Shown: positions 36,704-47,349 of the stretch, piece after piece
Position numbering within the stretch: position 1 is the first letter of the stretch
How the letters are laid out: each line of letters starts with the position of its first letter
NCBI GenBank assembly: GCA_943737045.1
Contig: CALSFV010000304.1
Location: 1-64,000 of the forward strand
Reading direction: 5' to 3'
Source of the DNA: Parapristionchus giblindavisi
Lineage: Eukaryota; Nematoda; Chromadorea; Rhabditida; Diplogasteridae
Length of the DNA: 64,000 nucleotides
Notes under the pieces: model-generated
The model's database searches: none
What the model was told of the DNA's origin: nothing
What the model saw: only the letters and a program-made list of their open reading frames with translations
Translations under genes and position numbers: made by a program

Positions 36704-37624
36704 TATAAATATTTTTCAAAAGCAAGTTACACTTTCAGAACATCGCAATTTAGATATTGTTCGATCTGAAATCCACTTTAAACAGTCTATAAATAGGGGA
36801 AAAGTTGATTAGAAGTCAGAAAGGAACTAAAAAAAGTTTGCAAAAATTTTCTCCCGCAGCAGGATTCGAACCTGCGTCGATGATTCGGGCGTTAAAAGAC
36901 TCTCGTTTTTTGCCAATATGACATGTTTGAGTTTGGAGATGGTAAAAATAGTTGTGATATTCGGATAGCCCATCCATTTTTACATAAAATATCAACTGCG
37001 CAGAGCCTGGAAATGATAGGAATGTGGTCTGCTATTTAATGAAAGGAAAAAAATCTGGCCATTTTTTATAAAAGCGGAGTTTTCTCAAAAACCAATGAAC
37101 GAAATCTTTTGAAACTTGTCACTTTTACATAACTTTCAACGCTCTTTCGAATGATATATGACACGATTGGAAAAAATCAGTTTGAAATTTTCACTTTTGG
37201 TAGATCAAAAATCGATATTTCTAGTCAATTTTTTGGCTGAAGTGTATCCCACCCCTAGGGACTCTAACCACCAAATATGAACGGTCTAGGATGATTTTGA
37301 AACTTTGTGCCATCCCCCCTCCGCCCTTACAGAGAGCGCGTTTTAACACCCGGACAAAACAGCCGTCTGTAGTTTGGTTTCAATCATGTGGCTATAATTT
37401 TTCGAATTTGAATGTGCATGGCTCGCCAATATCTCAACAATTGTCCTATTTGATTTATTTATTTATTTATCATACATCAAAAAGTGACTACATGTGAATG
37501 ATTCAAAGAATTTAAACTCGACGACAGGGACATGGGAATGGAGTCAACATTAATTATTGTATTATGCCCCGAGAACGCAAGATGCTCCGTGAATCCGATG
37601 GTTTTTTTGAAAATTTTTCAAATG

Positions 37625-38720
37625 CTCGCACGACGGCAGGCATAGAACCTCCGGCCCTCAGGTCATCGCTGTGAGGGGCTCTACTCACTGCTCCATAGGC
37701 ACATAAAAGGGCTTAGAATAAGAAAGTGGCGTTGAATGAGAAGAACCAGGATTTCTGCCAAATTTGTATTGGAATGAATTGTCGGATTTGGAATGCCAAT
37801 AAATCTGTGTTCAATGTTGTCCTGTGCATGAAATTGTACATTTGCCAATTATGATTCTTTATTTATCGTCTTCAGATACAACAAATTGACAAAAAACAAT
37901 GTGCACTGTTGGCAGACTTATCTTTGTCAAAAATGCTCCGTGAATAATTGGCAGGTGGGTGAACACGGGATATTGTCAAAATTGGGTGGGTGAACACGGG
38001 ATATTGTCAAAATTGGGTGGGTGAACACGGGATATTGTCAAAATTAGGTGGGTGAACACGGGATATTGTCAAAATTAGGTGGGTGAACACGGGATATTGT
38101 CAAAATTAGGTGGGTGAACACGGGATATTGTCAAAATTAGGTGGGTGAACACGGGATATTGTCAAAATTAGGTGGTTGAACACGGGATATTGTCAAAATT
38201 AACGGCAGCCATTATGTCACGGTACATGGAGACAAATTTTAATGTTGGCATGGACAATAATGATCCAGTCGTTTTTGGCACATTGAACGTTTCTGGCACA
38301 TCAGATTATTCCCATTTATGACGACGTAAACTTTTCCGACTTCGCTGCTACTTTGACATCCTTATATAATCTATTGCACACTTGTCTGCCAATAATGCCC
38401 CATCGCAATTGTCCGTTTTCTGATCTTACCCTCAATGCCAATTTCATTGTTCAATTTTATCCATCGGCTGTATTTGCCAATAATGAAGCCAATAATAATT
38501 TGGTAGAAGTTGCACAAGCCAAATAAACACTTTGCACATTTGAAAAACAGACAACTTTATCGAAATGCCAACAATTATCACGTTGCCATTGTCAGCCCCT
38601 TCTGCCAAATCCGACGTCGTCGGAGTTGGCAAATAAATGTGGTTCTTTTCATTCTACGCCACTTTCTTATTCTAACAATAAGCCCTCTTACATGTCCATG
38701 TGCCCGACAGAGCCCTTACT
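37625..38720. repeat. Inverted-repeat element enclosing a tandem array
   Basis: The left segment (about 37685-37760, GGCACATAAAAGGGCTTAGA and then AAAGTGGCGTTGAATG) is inverted at about 38640-38720. Inside are the 31-bp array and many TTGGCA/TGCCAA motifs. At 37630-37705 the minus strand has tRNA-like TGGAGCAGTGAGTAGAG and a weak B box. Confidence 0.65.
37951..38200. repeat. 31-bp tandem repeat, about 8 copies
   Basis: Unit of GGTGGGTGAACACGGGATAT followed by TGTCAAAATTA. The copies differ at one or two positions (G or A near the end) and there are no spacers. Confidence 0.95.
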
Positions 38721-38958
38721 CTACTCCAAAGGAAATCGTTTCGGGTTTGCGCAATAGGGCTGGGACCGAAAATTATTTTTTTCTGATATCAGAAAACAGA
38801 AATTTCTGTTTTCAAAAGCAGTAAAAAACAGAAAATGTCATAAAATCATTCAATGTCCCCATTTTCTCAATGTTTATTGGGTGGGTTACAAAAAGCATTT
38901 CGCATGCATTTTTTGTAGGAACAGTCAACGATAAACAATGAAATAGCATGCAATACTA

Positions 38959-39901
38959 CAGGGTGCGGCAAAATTATGGAAACACGATCTTTGATCTCCC
39001 CTGATCACATGTATTGAGCAAATCGGTTCAGCATATAATATTTTATCAAGAGCTACCATATGAACAACAATCTGTGTTAACTTCTTAATTCTGCCTCTTT
39101 TCGCGTCAATAACTAGCTTCAAATGGTATTGGAGAAAACGACGGTGACGGAAGGGTATTTTTGGTCGATTCTTTCCGATTTCCGGAGAAGGGCCTTCTTG
39201 AGCTACTCAAGATTCGAGTTGGGACGAGTTCAGGTATTGCTTTCAAGAACTGATCACACAAAAAGGTCGAGGGGGTTGAGATCGGGAGAGTAGGAGGCCA
39301 TTCCGAGGAGCGGGTGAAGGAGTGAAAACGTGGTATTGAGCCAAGCATTCGCAATCTTTGCCTTGGGAATCAGCGCCGAATCTTTCTTTAAGCTCCAATG
39401 CATGTTCCCAAAGTGACGCTTGTCCCCGGGGTTCAGACACTCCATTTGGATATCTTACAGGTTGTTATCCTAGTTCACCTTGTCTCCGGGATCGACAAAA
39501 ACCCGGAAATTCCGTCCCAAGGGACAGATGTCAGCCCAAACCATGATTTTACGAGGAAGAGAGCCTCCATTCAACTCTCATCTGCTTCATAAGAGTCCTC
39601 TACCAATATCCTATTGTTTTGGGGGTTGTACGTTTGTTCCACTGTAACAGCGTCTTATCAGAGAAAGCGCCACCAAGTGTTCCGCCGACGCAGTGCGAGG
39701 CAGAAGGACAGGCATCTATTCTAGAATTCTAGGGGGTGCCATTTCACAGAATGGAAAGCAATCACCACCAAACTCAGTTACGAGATGCTCATAATAGTGA
39801 ATTTCAATGAAATTATTTCGAGAGCGCCGGGGAAACGCACAAAACGATGAATAACCACTGCTACATGCAGGAGGTCGTTTCCATAATTCTGCCGCACCCT
39901 G
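38959..39901 (-). mobile_element. Tc1-like element, 943 bp, TA-flanked
   Basis: Inverted ends of about 25 bp, CAGGGTGCGGCAAAATTATG and its complement, with TA on both sides. The minus strand (about 39445-39240) encodes a transposase end with KDSALIPKAKIANAWLNTTF and then SYSPDLNPLDLFVWDQFLKA, the SPDLNP type of C-terminal motif of Tc1-related transposases. Frameshifts and the short length show a defective copy. A relative with one end only is at 58532. Confidence 0.85.
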
Positions 39902-40019
39902 TATAGAAACGAAACTATGATAACCGCGGATTCAGTTGCCTAGCTCCTACACCGAGATACCAAAGTCTGTTCATGAAATTTCCGCTGGATCTAGACAGAG
40001 ATTAAATGTACCCGAGTAG

Positions 40020-40310
40020 CGATAGTTTTGCGAACGATTTGTCGGTATTCTGGAAAATGCTAGCCTGTAGATGGCCAAATCGCTGGCTTTTGGTCTACCA
40101 TTTGTCCGAATGTTCTGGCTGTTGAAGACCGAGAAGTCCTCGGGAAAAAAACGTGGGAGAAAATCGGATCCCCTACCTGCGTCCCTTCATCGACTTTGTC
40201 CCTCATGTTTTTAGAAGCGTCATCGCGGCCAATGGAGTCGAGATCGAGCGGTCGTTTATTGTTATGTTCGTATAGAAAGTGAAAAATACTGTACCACGTT
40301 TGAATGGTCT
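40020..40310. repeat. Fragment related to the 51.4-53.3 kb element
   Basis: CATCGACTTTGTCCCTCATG and the following GTCATCGCGGCCAATGGAG correspond to inverted sequence at about 52760-53185 of the larger Tc1-like element. No ends were seen. Confidence 0.5.
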
Positions 40311-40691
40311 ATGGTGATTTTTGAGAAAGATACATTTGAAGGGTGAAAAAAAGAGCTTTGCCAGGTGCGATATTCAAACTACAGTAATCCTTAATCAGTC
40401 AACCAATAATCAATATTTTAACGATGAAATGTCCATGAATTCTGACAGCAAAAAAATCAAAAATTTTTCTTAAAAAGAACTCGTAAAAGCCCCAACAATA
40501 TCACAGATTAGCAACAACAATGGTACAATCATAATTAAATTATTAATAAAAATACGATATAATAAACGAAAGATCTAAGATCAAAGATAAATTTGCTCTG
40601 TTGATACAATACAGTTCCCCATTTCCATACACCAAATGAATACAACAAATGTAATTTCAATGATCAAAATGCAAAGACGAAAGATCAAAGA

Positions 40692-43600
40692 TCATTTCTC
40701 CTCCCATTCCCACTCGTCAAAGCAGAGGTAGTTCACGTCGACGTTGTAGCCAGCGGCGCGCACCTTCAATTTAATATATATTTTAATATGTTATACCCTA
40801 AATTGAAGACAAAAACGGCCATGTACTATTATTTATCACCCCCACTCTACTCTATTTATTATGGTGTTTGTTTGAAAGACTTTGCAAAGAAACCAGATAA
40901 AATTTTTAAAAAAAGCGCAATAGCTAAACACAGTAAGTTTGTGCAGGCTGCATCGTGACTGTAGTAACTACAAGGAGAATGCGCTTAACAATTGCTAGGT
41001 TTCAATTTCATTTTGTCATTTTTAATTTTTAATAAAATAAATTACAGTACCTTCTCCAGAAAGTCATTCCATTGATCTTTGATCTCCCATGGCTGATCTT
41101 GGGTCTTGATCGACTCCAGCTCGAAGACGGCGTGCAATTGGTCGAGCGCGCACGATCCTGTGAAAGAATTAAACGCATAAATAAGTTTAAGTATTATTTC
41201 CGTTTAAAAGGAGCGTAACCTCTCTCAACGGTCTCTTTCTACGCTCTACGCTCTCTCGTTGTTAGAGAACAGAGAAATAGTGTGCGCAATGAAGAGATCA
41301 CTGAGAGAGGTTAAGCTCCCTTTAAAGGCACACCCGAGCTAGTTTGATACTCTGGCTGTTCGGGCAACACTCTCTCGTAATCACAGACTGCGAGAGCGCA
41401 TTGCCAGAGCGGAGGGTTTCAGATTAGCTCGGGGTGCGCCTTTCAAGACTAGACTAGCTTTTGTAACTTTATTTAAACGTCGATTGGATGCCCACCCCAA
41501 TATCGTCGAATTATCACTTTCTCAATGAATCAAGAGAGTCTTCAATCATATCTTTAATAATATTGTTCACTTAATTGCTGTTGCGCCTCGGGCGTAGATA
41601 AATTATTATTATTATTAACCTCGTCTCATCGCAATCGCTCCCCCTCCCAATCCTCCTCGTCCCGCTTGAATCACGTACGCCTCCCGCTCAACGACAGTCG
41701 ATCCTGAGCGGATGACATTTTATTGATTTACAAAACTACCGTAACCTCACGAAAGCTACGTGACCAAGGTAGTTTACAATGACGCAAAAATCAATAACTA
41801 CCGTACCCTCCGCACTCATGTGCAAATCATGGAGAGCGCAGCCAAGCTTCGGAGAGCCCATCAGCCTGTCGAGCAGAGGCTCTCGCTCGTTGGCAATCGA
41901 TATCGGGAGTACGGTAGACGTGGCGAGGTAGTGCCTGGAGGAGAAAAATAATCAATACTATCTGTAATCTCAGCATACCGCATAAAATAAAAGAAGAGAC
42001 AAAAAAGACAATCAACTATTTCAAATCACTAAAAATCGATAAATCAAAAACCACCTACCGTATGACGATGGCAGCTCGATTTCTGTTGAAGACATCGAAT
42101 CGGAGACTTCGCACTGCGCGATAGTTGGCGAAGAGATGGACGGCAGTGAACACCTGATAGGAGAATCTTTGTAGGATTTTTTTCGGAAATAGCAGAAAGC
42201 TACCGTACCCGAAACAGGTACCAAACCGTGGTCTGTTCTCCAGCTACACAAATAGGAAAAGACAGAAAGTTACCATACCCCGAACCGGCACCACACGACG
42301 GTGTGCCTTTGTAATACACAAATAGGAAATAGCAGAAAGCAACCGTACCCCGAACAGGCACCACACGACGGTGTGCCTTTGCAATACACAAGTATGAAAT
42401 GACAGAAAGCTACCGTACCCCGAACAGGCACCACACGACGGTGTGCTTGCCTGAGACGAGCGGCAGGAGGACGAGTGAGGCGAGCAGCGCGAGCACGTTC
42501 ACCAGCGTCTCCTGACTGCCGTCCTTGGCGGCGACGTCGGCCAGATTGCCACGACGAGCCTGAATCATCATGTGCAGTGAGGTTTGGGAAACGTCGCCTT
42601 TCTGAACACTACATAAGACTGGCTAAGTTGTGCTACCGTATCGCACCATAAATCTGTCAATCGGCAAAGAATTCGCAATTTTAATAATCGTTGTCCTACC
42701 GTAGTACCTATCACACCATAAATCTGTCAATCGGTTCAGAAATTGCCAGAGAAGAGCAGGATTTAGGAAATATAGGACGCACCAATCCGCACGCCACCGT
42801 ACCTGATGCTGCACAATGGATGTGCGGGTCGCGCCACCGGCCACGCCAACGATGCATCGAAGCAGCGATGAGAGGCATGCGAGGGGAAGAAAGAGCGTCA
42901 TGAAGAGCGGGGATAAGAGATCGATGAAGAATCTGAATCACACGTTTTCATATCCTCGTATAATCCGACGATCGCCCACTATATACGACTAATTTTCAGG
43001 TCACTTGATTCTTCACAAAGTTACAGTTTTATGAGCTTCAAATTAGCTCCGGGAGTGCCTTTAAAATATTGAGCTACTACAAGCGGAAAAACGTAGAACC
43101 GCTAACTAACATCCGGGAAATAGTACAGACATCCGGGAAATAGGTTAGACATCCGGCAAATAGATATACCACTCACGCAAGATCGTTGAGCACATCGGCC
43201 ATCAGTCGCCACTTCTTGCTCTCAGCATCAAGTTCGGCGCCTGGAAGATATTCTACGGTAGCAATCAATAACCGGGCAGAATCAATCGATATCTGATAGT
43301 TACAGTATTCAGACGGAGATTCCAGCCAGGACACAATGCCATTCAAAGCATACCTTTGGCGTAGGAGAAGATGATACGTCCGATCATGCCGCATCCATCC
43401 TTCAACAACCAAGTGATGGTGGCGGCGAGTGCGGTGGCGTCCCGAACAGAATATTTATTATTGAATAGGTTACGGTAGATATTATCGATCAATAGATCAG
43501 GCCAGTGACTCAAAGTAAAGGTAAAATATAAAGGAAAATGTATATCCCGCTATTCAAGGCACACGAAGTGCTGCGGGAGGTCACTGCTAGGTCAGTGGCT

Positions 43601-44733
43601 ATGCTACAGTAACCCAATTACTGAATACGGTATGCCAACCTTGTTGCCGACTCCAGCGCCAGTTAGCACGGCTTCAGTCGCTAGAGCACCGGTGAGCGAA
43701 CTGGCCAGGGCTTGAATCGTGTCCCACATCTGCATATTAATTGGGTTATTAGTGGTGGAGAAATGGAGAATAATAATAATATCTTTATGCGCGTTTCAGG
43801 TAAGAATGAATAATGAGATGCATAGAGAATTGCATTAGCGACACATAAATACAATACCACAACGAGGTGGTAAGGTTGAATTAATAGATAATGATGATAT
43901 AGATAATGATAATAATAATATAGCCTTCTTCATACCCTCATAATTCGAGGATCGACCCACTACAGAATACTCGTTTTTATGCGAAAGATTACAATTTAAG
44001 CGGTGAATAACGCTTTTTCTCTAAATCGACTACTATATAAAAGGCTCCTGAGGGGGCTAAGGAAATGTATGATATATGTAGATGTACCTGATATTCGAGA
44101 TAATCATCGGTAACGGAATGTGGGAAGCCTGAAAGCAAATGAATTGAAAGATGTCAATAGACGGTCCAAGCAAAGCTGTGCACGAGATATGAAAACCTGC
44201 TATACGCGGGCTTGAAAACGCTTTCTTTAAATGCACGCTCCGAGCTAATTTCACTCTCCATTCTGACAACGTTATCTCGTGGAGAGCGAAAACGAGAGAG
44301 CAGTGGCAGGGCGGAGAGTTTCAAATAAGCTGTGCCTTTAAGCCATGACAGAGACATGATCAAGAAGGACTTCACGGAACTCAAGCTGACAGGACGACAC
44401 ACGCTGGACCGACAACTATGGCATAAGAAGACTAGTTTTCCTGACCCCGTCTAACGTGATAAGAAGAAGCCCAATACCATCCCTTTCGTTCTTATACAGG
44501 AAAAAAAATGATTTCATTTGAGAGTAAACCGTAATAGGCAGACCTTGCGGAAGGAAAGCAGAGATGAAGAGTTGTTTCAACGAGAACGATGAATGAGAGT
44601 GAGTAGATGTCACAGTAGCCTGAAATGGACGGCATTGGTGACAATCATAGAATATGTAGAATAGCCCAGTACCCCCAAAGGCTTTGTGTAATAGGATTAA
44701 ATTAATATTATTAATAGATGTACAAGAATACAA
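40692..44733 (-). CDS. rusf-1-like: RUSF1 homologue (RUS family, DUF647), 12 exons
   Basis: Exons in transcript order: 44619-44544 (or from ATG 44733 if unspliced), 44128-44088, 43729-43640, 43441-43354, 43240-43177, 42932-42803, 42559-42419, 42153-42059, 41934-41807, 41703-41620, 41157-41051 and 40763-40692. Phases agree throughout. Family landmarks in order are FLPQGFPHSVTDDYLEYQMW, DTIQALASSLTGALATEAVL, WLLKDGCGMIGRIIFSYAKG, KKWRLMADVLNDLAFFIDLL, VGVAGGATRTSIVQHQARRG, DVAAKDGSQETLVNVLALLA and HLFANYRAVRSL. These match human RUSF1 (C16orf58) and plant RUS proteins, which are membrane-associated. The length from the first certain exon is 371 residues (409 from 44733), against 468 in human. 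Hydrophobic stretches lie in exons 6 and 7. The acceptor before exon 4 reads TTCGG instead of CAG. The 5' end is uncertain. Confidence 0.93.
41206..41446. repeat. MITE-A and MITE-B side by side in a RUSF1 intron
   Basis: MITE-A (41206-41326) is followed with no gap by MITE-B (41325-41446). They share TTTAAAG at the junction. Both lie between exons 10 and 11 of the RUSF1 homologue. Confidence 0.85.
42180..42447 (-). repeat. 70-bp tandem repeat of an exon end plus 5' splice site
   Basis: Four copies at about 70-bp spacing. In minus-strand sense each contains ACACCGTCGTGTGGTGCC, then CTGTTCGGG and the donor GTACGGT. The first copy is the real end of RUSF1 exon 7 (GKHTVVWCLFG); the next three lie in the following intron. 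The most distant copy is the most diverged. Confidence 0.9.
44221..44342. repeat. MITE-B family palindrome
   Basis: About 120 bp, degenerate ends TTTAAATGCACGCTCCGAGC and the complement, in the first intron of the RUSF1 homologue. Confidence 0.75.
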
Positions 44734-44739
44734 GAAGTG

Positions 44740-45920
44740 TACAAGAAGTGGAACTTCTTCGGGGGGGGGGGGTGGCCAGAAACCGAAGAAGTGCCGAATA
44801 AGTATGCATGCACTTTAAATATAAATGTTTTGATTAAATAAGTTAACTAGCAATGTGCCCTAAGGTATTTCCAATAATAAACAAAGTTTACGCGGCTATG
44901 AATATAATATCCATATAGATATGGATTTAGACTAGGGGAATTGTATGGAACAAACCTCTCCATCCGAAGATAGGGTATACTTCAGCCGAGGTTTCCTTGA
45001 ATAGGATTGGACAAATGTCCTCATGGCTAACCACAAAAATTTAAAGAAAAACAAAATTCAAGTACGAGAAGACCGGAATAACGACCGGTTTTTGTCAAAA
45101 AAGTTGACGATTTTCCTTACAGTATGAAAGAAATTTATACTAACGTGGAATATACGTTATCGCAAAGTGAGTTAATTATTAAACTCGTTATTTTAGTCTA
45201 AATTTCATTCGCACTAGACGGTAGTGTAGAGGCGCCAAATATACGTAAGCCTTAAATATCAAAACGAGGAGAGAACAGTTATCATGGATCGTCTTTCACT
45301 GTTTTTAAAAAAAATTCTGTCAAAACTATTACCGGTAATAGGGTTCAATGGACCACAGATCCGAATGACTCGTTGACTTTTTGTCCACTTGGTTCCCATC
45401 ACGACTAACCATCTACATTTAGCATTTTGACCGTACCCCGTAATCTATAGAGTGATTGAAGCTCCGCCCATTTGACTACGCGGGCATGGACACAGCAAAT
45501 CGGAAACTCTTTATTAGCTCAGAACACGTACGAAAACACAAATAACGGGTTAATACCTGTCTGTTACATAAATACAAATTAGGGTCACTGCAATTCAGTA
45601 CCATTCAATATTTGGCGCTCGTTGGGTTTTTGGTTTGATTCCCGATCGTGAAACCGCCTCCGCCCCACCAAAGCGCCCGAAAGGGGAATTGGTAGTGACT
45701 AGATAACGCGGTAAAGTAGGTCCGAAGAAGAGAATAGGCCCGACGGACTGAATTGGCCTTGAATTATCACTGGCATAGCAGTGATCACCTGCAGGATTTC
45801 GTGTGCTTGAATAACGGGTTGTACCTTTGCCTTTAGCTTTACTGTTTGATTGATCGATGCAGGGAACAGCATGTTTGTTTTTTTAAATGTTTTCTTTATC
45901 TTAAATGTGTTCTGATGTTC
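44740..45920. other. Region between RUSF1 and the zinc-finger exons
   Basis: A poly-G run at 44761-44771 is followed by GGTGGCCAGAAACCGAAGAAGTGCC, a motif also seen at 52.5 and 58.9 kb and, less well, near 5.03 kb. The rest is AT-rich with weak direct repeats of AATAACGGGTT. The 5' exons of RUSF1 or of the zinc-finger gene may lie here, but none was identified. Confidence 0.4.
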
Positions 45921-45924
45921 TCAG

Positions 45925-46128
45925 ATGGAAATGTGATCTATGTTCATGGAAGCAGAAGAGATTTGGTAAGACGACTTCAAATTTCAATCATCACAGAAAA
46001 ACAGTGAGTGTTTTAAACCATTATATTTTTTAATTATCTCAATTTTAGCAGCACAAAATTGTCAAATCTGCCCCATGCCCCATGTAGAGATCAACTATCC
46101 CAATGAAGAAGATCAGGAAACTGTGTAG
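45925..46128 (+). CDS. BED-type zinc-finger protein, last two exons (partial)
   Basis: Exons 45925-46004 and 46049-46128 are joined by a 44-bp intron (GTGAGT donor, TTTTAG acceptor) with matching phase. The first begins with the last base of a codon and reads WKCDLCSWKQKRFGKTTSNF and then NHHRKT. The pattern C-x2-C, a TSNF motif and H-x-H spacing fits a BED zinc finger, found in chromatin proteins and hAT transposases. The second reads CQICPMPHVEINYPNEEDQE and ends TV before TAG, with AATAAA about 15 bp after the stop. Upstream exons were not found, so it is either a remnant or a gene with a distant 5' end. Confidence 0.55.
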
Positions 46129-46179
46129 TATTGTGTTGTCATGAATAAATTATTGAAATTGATGAATTTGTTGCGTTTG

Positions 46180-46265
46180 AGCACTTTTAGTCTGGACTAA
46201 ATGCAAATTTATTCTAGACTAAAATTTAGTCTCGACTAAAATGTCATTTTTAGTCCAGACTAAAA
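46180..46265. repeat. TTTAGTC inverted repeat cluster
   Basis: Alternating TTTAGTC and GACTAAA motifs that can form several alternative hairpins. Confidence 0.7.
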
Positions 46266-46454
46266 AGACCGGTCGAATAAATATGCAAATTTTATTCGAA
46301 GGAAAATATTCGCGGACTATATTCGACTAAACAACACTACAACATATGCTTAATCCACAACATATGCAACGTAACCTAATTTTACTCTCCGCTCTGTCAA
46401 CGCTCTCTCGTAGATAAGCAAAGCGAGCGAGCATAGCCAGGGAAGGAAAATTTC

Positions 46455-47349
46455 AAGTTTCTCTCATTGTCGGCAATTCACACAGTCCATATTTCTCTAA
46501 TCTTGGCTTCTGCATCTCTAGCCATCTCTTCAGTTCCCTTCCCTCTCTCTCTCCACATATCCCTCTCCGACTCTCGGCCTCTGTCCCTCTCTTTCTGACC
46601 CTTATTCGACCTCACCTCTCTTTCTCACTCGGCATTTAGTATATGTGACTTGAGAGAGAGCGGACATCTCTCCAAGTTACGGGCAGAGACGCAGAGAAGG
46701 CGAGAGCGTGGAGGGATTCAGTGTATGTCATAACAAGATATCGCGCGTGGGCTGTTGTATCCAGCTTTAAAACACCTATTCTGTGATCCTTTTTGGCTAC
46801 TTCCCCATCTTTTGGAAAAGTATGGGTTGAGTGCTTTCATATCTTTATTGTGGGTTTTATTGTAGTTTGTAATCATGGTCTTGAGTGAAAAGTCGCGCAG
46901 TAGCGGCATCCTCTCTGGTATTTCAAAAATTAAAGTCTACTTATACTTTCACTTTAAGTAGACTTATAAGTCTACTTCAAGTGGAACGCAAGTCTACGTA
47001 AAGTGAGAAAGTGACGTCACTCACTTGAAGTTTACTTAAAGTAAACTAAAAGTCAGTGACGTATTTTAAGCAGACTTAAAGTTTTGAAATACCAGAGCTG
47101 TACCGCACACCAATTTTTATGTTCAGTGCACAAATGTGTATCTTATTGGTTTTATCACAATCCTCATTCATAAATTTTGTAATCTATTCCACCCCAATAA
47201 ATCCCAAATATTCCATCTTTCTATATGATTCACTATTTCACTAAGAGATACTGTACCTCATCTGGCCATTATGCATTACTTTATATGAAAAGATAAAATT
47301 TTCCGTGTATCAAACTGAGTTTTGCGAGAAAAAACGAATAAACTTTCAG
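46455..47349 (+). promoter_or_regulatory. Duplicated 5' flank of gene 2
   Basis: Aligns with 8485-9522 upstream of gene 1. It is interrupted by a CTGGTATTT-type MITE (46910-47099) absent from the gene 1 flank. TTTCAG directly precedes the start codon, as in gene 1. No specific factor site is claimed. Confidence 0.5.
46910..47099. repeat. MITE with CTGGTATTT termini, subfamily 3 (copy 2)
   Basis: About 190 bp, ends CTCTGGTATTTCAAAAATTA and TTAAAGTTTTGAAATACCAG. The interior matches 34823-35057 in part. It lies 250 bp upstream of the start codon of gene 2. Confidence 0.9.

Larger units (their letters stand above)
35146..37347. repeat. Foldback element carrying a captured ORF
   Basis: Outer inverted ends TTAAAACGCACTCTC and GAGAGCGCGTTTTAA. 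The arms (about 35.2-35.95 kb and 36.41-37.33 kb) are reverse-complementary and include a shared tRNA-like 3' half with a perfect T arm, GCAGGTTCGAATCCTGC. Between the arms is a unique centre (35948-36410) that codes for most of an acidic ORF, whose last 34 codons lie in the right arm. The right arm is interrupted by a nested 169-bp MITE. Confidence 0.85.

Noticed and set aside
37951..38200. Possible CRISPR-like array
   Set aside because: The 31-bp units are directly adjacent with no spacers, and the genome is clearly eukaryotic.
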